Positions 1-9,066 of a stretch of DNA of 64,000 nt are shown one piece after another (the first letter of the stretch is position 1; every line of letters starts with the position of its first letter). The stretch is from Bacteroidota bacterium (GTDB lineage: Bacteria > Bacteroidota > Bacteroidia > AKYH767-A > OLB10), in the NCBI GenBank assembly GCA_016714005.1, contig JADJOA010000014.1, forward strand, positions 620,001 to 684,000. The letters run 5' to 3'. Made by a program: the position numbers and the translations under genes. Below the pieces are notes generated by a model that ran no database searches, was not told the DNA's origin, and saw only the letters and a list, made by a program, of their open reading frames with translations.

Positions 1-1107
1 AACGGGTAGTGGAACACAGTCAAACATGAATGTGAATGAAGTTATAGCGTATCGCGCGCATGTACTTCAAGGTGGAAGTTTGATGGACGAAAAAAGGTTA
101 TTCATCCCAATGATGATGTTAATAAATCACAATCATCAAACGACACTTTTCCAACTGCAATGCATATTGCTGCCTATAAAGCTTTGATTGAGATAACTAT
201 TCCGGGTTTGAAAAAATTACGCGATACGCTTGCCTCAAAATCAAAAGCCTATATGAGGATTGTTAAAATTGGACGCACGCATTTGATGGACGCCACACCA
301 CTTACGCTTGGGCAGGAAATTTCAGGCTACGTATCACAGCTTGACCATGGAATAAAGGCAATAGAAAACACTTTTCCCCATTTAGCCGAAATTGCACTTG
401 GAGGAACAGCAGTTGGCACAGGAATTAATACTCCCCCCGGTTATGCGGTAAATGTTGCGAAACATATTGCCTCGCTTACTGGGCTTCCTTTTGTAACAGC
501 CGAAAATAAATTTGAAGCACTTGCAGCGCATGATGCGATTGTGGAATCGCACGGAGCATTAAAAACTGTTGCCTGTTCATTAATGAAAATTGCAAATGAT
601 ATTCGTTTACTGGCTTCAGGACCTCGTTGTGGAATAGGAGAACTATTTATTCCCGACAATGAGCCTGGATCATCTATTATGCCCGGCAAAGTAAATCCCA
701 CGCAATGCGAAGCAATGACAATGGTGGCCGCTCAGGTTTTAGGAAACGATGTTGCCATAAACATTGGCGGTTGCACGGGGCATTTTGAGTTAAATGTTTT
801 TAAACCAATGATCATTTTCAATTTCCTTCATTCTGCACGTTTAATTGGAGATGTGTGTGTGTCATTTAATGATAAATGCGCTGTTGGCCTTGAACCTATC
901 GAGGAAAACATAAAAAGAAATCTTAATAATTCATTAATGCTTGTTACTGCCTTAAATACACATATTGGATATTATAAAGCAGCTGAAATTGCGCAGACGG
1001 ACCACAAACAAGGCAAAACTTTAAAACAAACAGCGATTGATTTAGGTTACGTTACTGCTGAACAATTTGATGAGTGGGTAAATCCGGAAGATATGGTTGG
1101 GATGTAG
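1..1107 (+). CDS. fumC: Class II fumarate hydratase (fumarase C), 5' partial, frameshifted
   Basis: Interconverts fumarate and malate in the TCA cycle (cytosol). The reading frame from base 2 carries the family motif [14 protein letters not shown]. The frame from 160 carries the signature [15 protein letters not shown] (catalytic loop around bases 670-715) and the typical fumarase end [15 protein letters not shown]. The two parts are in different frames: one A is missing from the A-run at 90-95, and restoring it joins them through [20 protein letters not shown]. The N-terminus lies outside the window. The fumarase-type C-terminal tail distinguishes it from the related aspartate ammonia-lyase. 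It converges on recX with about 17 bases between them. Confidence 0.93.
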
Positions 1108-1124
1108 TAACCGAAATCAATTGC

Positions 1125-1570
1125 TCACATATTAGTAATTACGTCCCACACCAAATCAGGCTCAAATCCTTTTCCAATAACATACTGGGCAATTTTGTAA
1201 TTTTTTTTAAGAATATTTTTTTCTGTTATTTTTTTGATTGAGCAGCAATTACTTTTTGCAATGCATCCTCATAATCCTTGTCAGGTATTTGTGCGAGGGC
1301 TTTCTTTACGCAATAATCAGAAACGCGCTTTTGTTTGAGCGCAAGTTTGATTTTCACTTTTCCCCACTGCTTCACCCTGAATTTGCCGCCTGCATAAGCA
1401 ATTGCAAAACGTTCTTCGTTCAAATAACCTTCTTCAACCATAGCAGCAATTACTTGCTCTACATCCTTTTTATACAAACCAAGCTCATACAATTTATCGC
1501 GTAACTCCTGCTGGCTACGCTCCTGGTAAGTACAGTATTTGCGTGCTTTATTTAAAATTTCGGCAGTCAT
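1125..1570 (-). CDS. recX: Regulatory protein RecX (frame disturbed near the C-terminus)
   Basis: RecX modulates RecA filament growth in DNA repair. The open frame 1570-1226 gives 114 residues with the three-helix-repeat pattern of the family (RSQQELRDKLYELGL, EEGYLNEERFAIAYAGGKFR, WGKVKIKLALKQKRVSDY). Beyond the TAA at 1226-1228 the same frame continues as a good RecX C-terminus (KIAQYVIGKGFEPDLVWDVI) to a TGA at 1125. One missing A and one extra A in the two adjacent A-runs (minus strand, about 1213-1235) would remove the stop and give about 148 residues, the usual Bacteroidota length. The start ATG overlaps the stop of the upstream gene by 4 bases, so the two are probably co-transcribed. 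Confidence 0.85.
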
Positions 1571-2982
1571 TGCAGTTCATTCAGTTTTTCTTTGAGCCAA
1601 CCAATATCGGCAATGTTTTTTTCTGCTTCTATTTCTTTTGACAGAAGTTTAATGTCAATTTTTTTTCCTTCTTTTACGGATGCAAATTTTTTAACATAAG
1701 TAACTAAGTTTTTATAAACTAATCGTTGGTAATCGGAAATGAGTTTACTGCGCTTCAAATAAATTTTAAATGCTGAAATTAAAGAGTACAGCGGCTGCAG
1801 GTTTTCGGTTTCGTAATAAACTTTCAGTAGCAAGGATTTTGAATCAATATGATAATACACATCCGTAAATTCAATTTGTGTGAGTAATCTTATTGCTTGC
1901 TTATATTCTTTTTTGGCAAAGTGTAATCGTGCCATGTTGTAGTTTACTGAATTGTTCCGTAAATCTTTTGGTAATTTAAACTGATGCTCTGCAATAAAAT
2001 TTTCTGTCCACTTTAATTCGTTTACCCTTATGGCAATAGCACAAATATTTTTAAAATCGGCCTGACTGATTTGTTTGTTATCAAAAATAATTTTTTCAGT
2101 AAGTACAGTTTTATAAAGTTCAAATAACTCACGCAAAAAATTTATCTTACCGGTATTTACTTTTCTTATGCAATAGTTTTGCGCAAAGGCATAAATATCG
2201 CGGTTTTCTTTTTGCGTGATATGATGTGTGTGCTTTTGTAACAATTGTTTCAGGTTGGTAAAATGCTTTTCATTGTCTTGTTCGGTTAAAGTTAATAGAG
2301 TGGTATGATAAATTGCCACTAATGGTACCTCTTTGTAATTTCCGGCATTTAAAAATGAAAGCACATTTTTAATGATAGGGTTTTTGTACTGAACATTTAA
2401 AACATTTTGTCTGTTTACAATTTCGCAGGAGTATTTCAGTTTTCGTGTTAAGTAAAATAGATCTAAGTTGTCAGATAAATTCTGTAGAGAGTCGTCAGAC
2501 TTCCTGTTTTTGCGTGATGAGTTAAACTCATACTGCATTTCGTCCAACTGAAAAGCTATTTCATAAAATTGCTTGTCAAGCGGTTTGTGTTTTTGCTGCA
2601 AACCGCTTTCGGTTAAGTATATCTGAAAAAACTTATCAGCATTACGTTCATGTAATATACTAAGCAGTAATTTTTTTTCTGATTCCTTATTTTTTTCAAG
2701 AGACAGCATTACTAAGAATTTTTCGAGCAGCCGTGTTAAATCCGTCATCACATAACGCAACTTTGCCAATTGTGGTTTTTTAGATTTATAAAGCAGCTTG
2801 CTGATGTTTTCAAGATTCAACTCATCTTTATCATAATCAGGTGCAAACTTTTTAATGATGGAATAAAGCTCGTCTACATTTTCGTTTACATTATAAAAGG
2901 GCGAGCGCACCAATTTTTCAAAGGATTTTAATTCCCATGTGCTAAGGCTTTTTAATAGAACTATCAGTTTGGTATGCTGCAT
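1567..2982 (-). CDS. Conserved Bacteroidota protein of unknown function, helical
   Basis: No enzymatic motif is visible. The protein is about 471 residues, strongly charged (Lys/Glu rich), and predicted by eye to be all-helical with TPR-like spacing (for example YKQAIRLLTQIEFTDVYYHI near the C-terminus). The open frame extends to 3105, but the first 41 residues look like translated leader; the ATG at 2982 (MQHTKLIVLLKSLSTWELKS) starts the conserved-looking, regular helical part and is chosen here. The stop overlaps the recX start by 4 bases (ATGA), suggesting translational coupling. A scaffold or protein-interaction role is only inference from the helical repeats. Confidence 0.7.
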   Translation of the reverse strand: MQHTKLIVLLKSLSTWELKSFEKLVRSPFYNVNENVDELYSIIKKFAPDYDKDELNLENISKLLYKSKKPQLAKLRYVMTDLTRLLEKFLVMLSLEKNKESEKKLLLSILHERNADKFFQIYLTESGLQQKHKPLDKQFYEIAFQLDEMQYEFNSSRKNRKSDDSLQNLSDNLDLFYLTRKLKYSCEIVNRQNVLNVQYKNPIIKNVLSFLNAGNYKEVPLVAIYHTTLLTLTEQDNEKHFTNLKQLLQKHTHHITQKENRDIYAFAQNYCIRKVNTGKINFLRELFELYKTVLTEKIIFDNKQISQADFKNICAIAIRVNELKWTENFIAEHQFKLPKDLRNNSVNYNMARLHFAKKEYKQAIRLLTQIEFTDVYYHIDSKSLLLKVYYETENLQPLYSLISAFKIYLKRSKLISDYQRLVYKNLVTYVKKFASVKEGKKIDIKLLSKEIEAEKNIADIGWLKEKLNELQ

Positions 2983-3190
2983 ATGAGCCTGCAAGATGTG
3001 AATTTTCTCAGAGTAATAAAAATAAACCTTTCCGATGAAATGGGTAAAAAGCTTAAAAAGTAATTCTAAATTTGGATAAGATAAAAGTCTGGTAAAACCA
3101 TTCAATTTATTAATTTCTCAAGAGTGTTAGTTAACCACTCCGAACGAAATAAACTGCACTAAACCAGTCCGATAAATGCCAAAAAATGTA

Positions 3191-3222
3191 TTTGTTCCTT
3201 CTCTGGTGTCACCATACTATTG
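3191..3222 (+). promoter_or_regulatory. Putative Bacteroidota sigma-70-type promoter
   Basis: TTTG at 3191-3194, 20 bases, then TACTATTG at 3215-3222. This matches the Bacteroidota consensus TTG-N19/21-TAnnTTTG with one mismatch. It lies about 60 bases before the ATG at 3282. Confidence 0.45.
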
Positions 3223-3281
3223 TACCATCAATAAAAGTCTAAAAACATAACTCTTAGTAAAACACTTAAATTTATATCGGT

Positions 3282-5922
3282 ATGAAAAACATTACAACAC
3301 TAATTAAAAGGGCATTCATCTGCGCTATGTTTGCATTGTTCTTTACAAACCTTAATGCGCAATTTGTAACCATTTCTGATCCAGCATTTGTAACTTACTT
3401 GCAAGCAAATTTTCCAAGTGCTATGAGCGGAAATCTGATGGATACAACAAATGCATCAATTATTTCGGCTTCAATGCTTACCCCGGCATCTGCTTCTATA
3501 AATGACTTGAATGGGGTGCAGTATTTTGATAATTTAACTTTATTGAATTGCTCTGGTAATAATTTAACATATTTACCTTCATTGCCTTTAAGTATAATTC
3601 ATATAGATATTGCTGATAATGATCCATTTTCATTTTCTCTCCCACCGAATTTTGCTCAATTGATAAACCTGAATTATATGCGAAGTGAGAACACGAGAGT
3701 AGATTTTGTACCAGCCATACCTGTAAATTTGGTTGAATGGTATGCTAATAATGGCAATATTACCGACTTGCCTGATCTTCCATCATCCTTAGGTATTTTG
3801 GACATTACAAACAATCCTATTTCTTGTTTACCAATATTGCCTAACCAACTTTTTCAATTAAATGCTACAGGAACAAGTATACAATGTTTGCCTAATATTC
3901 CTAACAACGGTAATTTTACTTCGGATATAGGTATTATAACCTGCCACGGATTGGTTCCAGGTGTTAGCGATATATTAATCTCTTGCAATAATGCCTGCGA
4001 TGGTGCATTATCTGTTGCCACTTCTGTTGCCGGAAATTTTGATTTTGTTTGGAGTAATGGTTTTGTTGAAAACAATGTACCCGTATCAGTTAATGGTGCG
4101 CTATGTGCCGGAACTTACACTGTTAGTGTTACACCAACAGGCGGTGGTTGTGTTGCTTCAATAGAAAGAACATTGTTTAATCCCTCTCCTGTTATCATTT
4201 CACCAATACCTGATGTTTCTATTTGTTCAAATGACAGCGCATTAATTTGTATTGGCTTTTCAGGAAGTCCACCGTACACAGTAAATATTAATGGAGCCAC
4301 CCCAATTATCACTTCTCAAAATCCATATTGCATTTACCTTAATGTAGGTGGTGTTTACACTATAAATGCAGTTATTAATGGTTGTGCAGCTACACCTGAG
4401 GTGTTTAATTTAACTGTTAACCCATCACCTGTACTCGGTTTTCAAACAAATGTTGTTGCATGTAACTTCCCTGTGCAAATTTGTATTCCACAGGTAACCG
4501 GTGGCAGCCCCCCCTATAATTACCTATGGAGTTCAGGGGATGTAACACCATGTATTAGTACACTAACAACTGGAACATACGCATTCACGGTGACGGGTAT
4601 TAATGGATGCACTGCAGGTGATAACATATCGGTAAGTTACTCTCCGTGCTGGCAGAATATAGATTTTACTATTGATAGTTTGCCCGATTGCGGGCAATGC
4701 AATGGTGGTTTAACAGTAAACTTATTTGGTGGGGCAGGAGGGCCTGTTACTTATCAATGGTCAAGTGGAATTACTACGCAATTTAATACTGGTGTTTGCG
4801 ATAACCAAAATGGTTATGTAATTGCAACAGATACCAACAATTGTGTTGACACCGCATTTTATAAGTTGGATTGTTTTAGTGTTTGGCCGGGTGATGCGAA
4901 TAACGATGGCGTTGGAAAACAACGTTGACATTTTACCAATAGGCATAGGCTATGGTACCTTGGGTATTGCCCGGCCAAATGCCACCATCAACTGGCAGGC
5001 AGAAAATAATTTAAACTGGACTGATACACTTGCAGGCGGCACCAACTATAAACATATTGATTGCAATGGCGATGGCATTATAGCTGATGATGATACCATT
5101 GCCATCCTGCAAAATTTCGGATTAACTCATCCGTTGCGTGTTACACAACGTTTGCAAAATATTACTGACCCGCCTTTGTATTTTGATATTATTGTTGATA
5201 CAGTTGGCACAAGTCAGCAGTTGGATATTCCGCTTTACTTTGGTACATCAACAATTCCTGCCGACAGTATTTATGGTATGGCATTTACCGTTAATTATGA
5301 TACAAGTTTGGTGAAAGCCGATTCAGTGCAAATTGGTTTTTCTCCATCGTGGCTTGGTACTACAGGCAGCGATTTAATTTATATTTCTAAAAACGATACC
5401 CAAAACGGTAAGTTGTATGTAGGCGTAACACGCATCAATCAAAATGACACTTCCGGTTTTGGAGAGATTGCACGCGTAACAGTTGTAACAACAGACAATG
5501 TGTCGGGCAGATTATCACAACCTATTTACGACACACTTCACTTTAGTATTAGTGATTTAACCATTATTAATGTAGATGAGATAGAGCGCAATGCTTATGT
5601 TACCGGTGATTCTTTAATTATTGAAGACCTTACCGCGCTTGATGAACTTGATCAATTGAAAAAAAATATTTTTGTTTTCCCTAATCCTGCTAAAGAAAAT
5701 GTGAATGTAAAATCTTCTTTTGCTAAAGTAGTTTCTGTTCAGCTTACAGATGTTGCAGGAAAACAATTAAATGATTCAGGCAGCGATAATAATCCGCTGA
5801 TAAAAAGATTAAACGACTTTGAGTTTTGTATAAACATAAATAGCCTTCAAAAAGGAATGTACTTGATTAATATAAAAACGAATTCAGGTACAATTACAAA
5901 GCGATTTACAGTTGCTGATTAA
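3282..5922 (+). CDS. Large secreted T9SS protein with LRR-like, SprB-like, dockerin-like and cohesin-like regions (frameshifted)
   Basis: Predicted surface or secreted protein of about 880 residues. In order: signal peptide ending LNAQ (residues 1-27); leucine-rich-repeat-like region (about 75-220, with repeated N-x-L-x-x-LP-x-LP units); SprB-like Cys/Gly-rich repeats (about 230-530, each opening with a C-x-G-x-L pattern); a WPGDANNDG calcium-loop/dockerin-like start at about base 4888 and a second loop CNGDGIIADDDTIAILQNFG (5062-5121); a beta-rich cohesin-like region (about 5170-5560); and a T9SS type A sorting domain (VFPNPAKENVNVKS to KRFTVAD). The frame breaks near 4913-4918 (GTTGGAAAAC), where one extra base splits the two dockerin-like loops; both halves clearly belong together. 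Its ligand is unknown. The T9SS tail and signal peptide are seen directly; the cohesin assignment is inference from position and beta-rich character. Confidence 0.8.
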
Positions 5923-5951
5923 TAAAATATAGTTGAGTGTCTTGTGAAAAC

Positions 5952-5990
5952 AAAGCTGCCGGGGAATTTGCCGGTGGCTTTTTTATTTTG
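5952..5990. terminator. Bidirectional intrinsic terminator
   Basis: An 11-bp stem (5952-5962 with 5971-5981, two G-T pairs) around an 8-base loop, flanked by an A-rich side and a T-rich tail. It sits between the convergent T9SS gene and the acyltransferase gene and suits both. Confidence 0.75.
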
Positions 5991-5992
5991 TT

Positions 5993-6835
5993 TTAGCTGA
6001 ACATGGCATTAGGGTCTTCTGCCAGCTCATAAATGTAATCACGCATTTTATCAGCCCACTCACCATCGTTTAACATATCTGTAAATGTTGATGGTGGTAT
6101 AGGTTTTCCAAAAGTAAGTGTAACTGTTTTTCCTGCCTGGTGATACATTTCATCCATCAGGTAAAGCATTTCAATATTTGCTTTTATGCCTATGTTTTTT
6201 CTAAAGTTAGCAAGGTTGTAAAAAAAGTTTGAGTTGGCACCTGCAATGTGCACAGGAACAATGGTGCGGTTGAACTTTTTTGCTTTGCTAATGAAACTTT
6301 TTCGCCACATCAGGTCTTTTATTACACCGTCAATTTTTCTCGAAACCAATCCTGCCGGAAAAATCATTGTTGCCATTTCACTCTTGTACAAGTTATCAAT
6401 CGCTTCTAATGCTTCAGCAGAATTTTTTCCATGCTTGTTTACACCTATAAAAATTTCTTCAAGGTTTTTCAACTGAAGTAAAATGTCGTTTACTATAAAT
6501 TTTAAATCCCTGCGATGCTTTCCAATTTCCTGTATCAAAGCCATTGCATCTAAACCGCCAAGCGGATGGTTGCTCGCAAAAATGCAGCCACCGGTTTTTA
6601 TAATATTTTCTGATCCCTTAACAGCAACGCCAATTTTAAATTCTTCTACAATGGAGTCCACAAAATCAAAAGAAGTTCTATGCCCATGTCTTCTTATAAA
6701 GTCGTTTACCTCATCCTCATGCACAATGCGTTTAAGGTAGCGCAATAAAAATCCGGGAAGATATTTTGCCAAAGAAGGGTTCTTGCTCCTGATGACATCT
6801 TCTACATCTATAAATTTTTTAGTAACGGCTTCCAT
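5993..6835 (-). CDS. Lysophospholipid / 1-acylglycerol-3-phosphate-type acyltransferase
   Basis: PlsC-fold acyltransferase expected to put an acyl chain on a lysolipid at the inner membrane. It shows the NHPLGGLD box (H-x4-D catalytic pair, about residue 89-95), an FPAGLVSRK block corresponding to the FPEG substrate box, and an IVPVHIAG block. The approximately 80-residue N-terminal helical part is the one seen in Bacteroidota homologues annotated as hemolysin-like or ornithine/glycine lipid O-acyltransferases (OlsA/GlsA type). Which acceptor it uses cannot be decided from sequence. It is 280 residues and intact, and divergently transcribed from the dcw cluster. Confidence 0.75.
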   Translation of the reverse strand: MEAVTKKFIDVEDVIRSKNPSLAKYLPGFLLRYLKRIVHEDEVNDFIRRHGHRTSFDFVDSIVEEFKIGVAVKGSENIIKTGGCIFASNHPLGGLDAMALIQEIGKHRRDLKFIVNDILLQLKNLEEIFIGVNKHGKNSAEALEAIDNLYKSEMATMIFPAGLVSRKIDGVIKDLMWRKSFISKAKKFNRTIVPVHIAGANSNFFYNLANFRKNIGIKANIEMLYLMDEMYHQAGKTVTLTFGKPIPPSTFTDMLNDGEWADKMRDYIYELAEDPNAMFS

Positions 6836-6950
6836 TTTTCAGTCTGCAAAGCAAACATTTAAAATGGAAAAACTAAAAGTTGCTGCTAAAAGACAACCGG
6901 GACAATAAAATTTACTTCCATAAAATATCTGCCACAGTTTTTACGTTTTA

Positions 6951-7000
6951 GGAAAGTTTTCAACAAAAAAGGGAAAATTTGGGAAAATTTGGGAAAAATG
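6951..7000 (+). promoter_or_regulatory. MraZ operator: 10-bp-spaced GGGAA repeats
   Basis: Three units with GGGAA at 6971, 6981 and 6991, each exactly 10 bases apart and separated by AATTT spacers; a degenerate GGAAA sits at 6951, in the same 10-base register. This is the arrangement bound by MraZ in other bacteria (TGGGN repeats with 5-nt spacers upstream of mraZ), which allows auto-regulation of the dcw cluster. A possible -7 element (TATATTCG, 7005-7012) follows immediately, so binding would cover the promoter. Confidence 0.75.
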
Positions 7001-7045
7001 ATTTTATATTCGCCACATTATTAAACTGAATACACTAATAGTTAC

Positions 7046-7519
7046 ATGTTAAACCTCTTTGGTGTTTACGAGTGCACAGCCGATTCTACCGGACGTGTAA
7101 TGTTGCCAGGCGCTTTAAAAAAGCAACTGACTGCGGTAATCAAAGATGGCTTTGTGATCAAGCGTAGCATATTCACCAAGTCGCTGGAGTTATATCCAAT
7201 GGCTACGTGGAATGAAACTTCTGCGCGGGTAAACAAACTCAACAAGTTTGTAAAGAAGAATATCGAATTTATTACGCTCTTCAACAACGGAGCGCAACCC
7301 GTGGAGTTAGATGCCAACGGGCGCATGTTAATTATGAAAGAACTCTCCGCATCGGTATCAATCAAAAAGGATATAGTAATGGCGGCAGCGGTTGATTGCA
7401 TTCAGGTCTGGGATAAAAAAACATACGATAAGTTTATTAAAGAAAAGGCCAGTAGCTATGAATCGCTTGCTGAAGAGGTGATGGGAAATTTTAATCCACT
7501 TGATCCTAATCAGAATTAA
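7046..7519 (+). CDS. mraZ: Transcriptional regulator MraZ
   Basis: DNA-binding regulator of the dcw cluster, made of two SpoVT/AbrB-like swapped-hairpin repeats. Both repeats are visible: N-terminal (GVYECTADSTGRVMLPGALK) and central (NGAQPVELDANGRMLIMKEL), each with the D-x-x-GR-x-x-L/I-P/M-like core. It is 157 residues, normal for the family. First gene of the cluster, directly behind its predicted operator, and followed without gap by rsmH. Confidence 0.95.
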   Translation: MLNLFGVYECTADSTGRVMLPGALKKQLTAVIKDGFVIKRSIFTKSLELYPMATWNETSARVNKLNKFVKKNIEFITLFNNGAQPVELDANGRMLIMKELSASVSIKKDIVMAAAVDCIQVWDKKTYDKFIKEKASSYESLAEEVMGNFNPLDPNQN

Positions 7520-8446
7520 TTGAAGCAAGAGGGAAAAAAAGAAATTCCTTATCACATACCGGTGTTGCTTAGCGAAGCAATACAATTACTTGAAATAAAA
7601 GAAGACGGGGTTTATGTTGATGTAACATTTGGTGGCGGTGGGCACTCAAAAGAAATTTTGAAAAAGCTCGGTTCAAAAGGAAGATTAATAGCCTTTGACA
7701 GAGATGCCGATGCGCAAAAAAATAAAATTTCTGATGAAAGATTCGTTCTTGTTCACAGCAGTTTTAAAAGCATTAAGCAGGAGTTGGCACAAATAGGAGT
7801 TGAAAGGATAAACGGTTTGCTTGCAGATTTAGGTGTTTCATCACATCAGTTTGATAAGGCAGTGCGCGGATTCTCTTTCAGGTTTGATGCAGAACTGGAC
7901 ATGAGGATGGATGGCAGGGAAAAGAAAAGTGCAAAGCACATTATCAACCAATACCAGGCAAAGCATCTGCAGGAAATGTTTTCGCAGTATGGCGAAGTGC
8001 ACAATGCGCGTACCCTTGCCCATGCAATAGTGGAGGAAAGGCAGAAAGAACGAATTGAAACCATTCAGCAATTTTTAAAACTGTTAAAGCGCTATGCCGA
8101 CAAAAAGGATGAGAAGGGATATTACGCAAAAGTTTTTCAGGCATTAAGAATTGAAGTGAATGAGGAGTTACAACAGTTAAAGGAGTTGCTGATGCAGTGC
8201 AATCAGGTAATGGAAAATGGAGGAAGATTAGTGGTAATTTCTTATCACTCACTTGAAGACAAAATAGTAAAGAACTTTATTAATAACGGAACATTCAGCA
8301 ACGAGCCCGAAAAAGATATATACGGAAACATCACCACTAAGCATTTTACCGCCATCACAAAAAAACCGATTGAACCCGCAGCAGAAGAAGTTGAAAATAA
8401 CCCGCGAGCGAGAAGTGCAAGGATGAGAGTAGCAAAGAAAGATTAA
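7520..8446 (+). CDS. rsmH: 16S rRNA (cytosine1402-N4)-methyltransferase RsmH
   Basis: SAM-dependent N4-methylation of C1402 in 16S rRNA. The N-terminal motif HIPVLLSEAIQLL, the SAM-binding loop DVTFGGGGHSKEIL and the family block GLLADLGVSSHQFD are all present, as is the C-terminal NPRARSARMRVA. It is 308 residues. The start is the TTG directly after the mraZ stop, since no in-frame ATG precedes HIPVL. This gene (also called mraW) is second in nearly all dcw clusters. Confidence 0.95.
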   Translation: MKQEGKKEIPYHIPVLLSEAIQLLEIKEDGVYVDVTFGGGGHSKEILKKLGSKGRLIAFDRDADAQKNKISDERFVLVHSSFKSIKQELAQIGVERINGLLADLGVSSHQFDKAVRGFSFRFDAELDMRMDGREKKSAKHIINQYQAKHLQEMFSQYGEVHNARTLAHAIVEERQKERIETIQQFLKLLKRYADKKDEKGYYAKVFQALRIEVNEELQQLKELLMQCNQVMENGGRLVVISYHSLEDKIVKNFINNGTFSNEPEKDIYGNITTKHFTAITKKPIEPAAEEVENNPRARSARMRVAKKD

Positions 8447-8496
8447 AGAGAACAAATTCAAAAGAGTAAAAAAGTTAAAACCATCATACTGCATGC

Positions 8497-8530
8497 CCCT
8501 CTCCTGAGCAGAGGGGATGGGAAGAGGTAA
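8497..8530. repeat. Palindromic intergenic repeat (REP-like), copy 1
   Basis: A 7-bp perfect inverted repeat, CCCCTCT / AGAGGGG (8497-8503 and 8511-8517), followed by GGGAAGAGGT. It lies between rsmH and ftsL. A related but weaker sequence is at 17689-17719. C-rich palindromes of this kind are common between genes in many Bacteroidota. Origin and function are unknown. Confidence 0.55.
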
Positions 8531-8592
8531 AGTAAAATTCAAAACGCAGCAAACCAAAAAAGGAAATTCACCATTGGCTATTCACTTAAATA

Positions 8593-9002
8593 ATGGAAAA
8601 CAGATTTAAAAACCTCCACGCGAAAAAGCCAAACAGCAGAAAACAGGTTGCCGCAGGCAGCAGATTTAAGGCTGCGCGCAGATGGCTGAAGGTGGTTAAT
8701 ATTTTTGGATTAGTAGATAAAGGTATGTTGTTGAAGGTAATGCCGTTTATATTTTTTCTAACAGTGCTTGGTTTGTTTTATATAGCCAACAGTTATACCA
8801 GCGAAAGAACAATTAGAAACATAGACAAAACCGCAAAGGAAATTAAAGAGTTACGATCAGAATATATTTCAGTAAAATCTGATTTAATGTTTGTATGCAG
8901 GCAAAGCCAGTTGCAAAATCGGTAGAACCTTATGGCATCAGGCACTTAACAACACCTCCTAAAAAAATTGTATTGAAGTCGCAGCAAACCACAGATAAGT
9001 AA
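8593..9002 (+). CDS. ftsL: FtsL-like cell division protein (C-terminus frameshifted)
   Basis: Small bitopic divisome protein expected to partner FtsQ/FtsB-type proteins and help FtsI/FtsW. It has a basic N-terminal cytoplasmic tail, one membrane segment (VMPFIFFLTVLGLFYIANSY, about residues 51-70) and a coiled-coil (TIRNIDKTAKEIKELRSEYI). The frame breaks near 8916 (CAGTTGC). Restoring one base after the SQ codons continues as VAKSVEPYGIRHLTTPPKKI to a TAA at 9002, giving about 136 residues, the expected ending for the family. Its position between rsmH and ftsI supports the call more than sequence identity does, because FtsL is poorly conserved. Confidence 0.82.
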
Positions 9003-9066
9003 AATAAAAAACCACAAGCATAAACAATCAAGATTTTTAAAATCCTAAAGGTTTAACAACAACCAA

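Noticed and set aside
4761..4946. Minus-strand open frame within the modular secreted gene
   Set aside because: It is short and lies opposite the dockerin-like region that is clearly coding on the plus strand.
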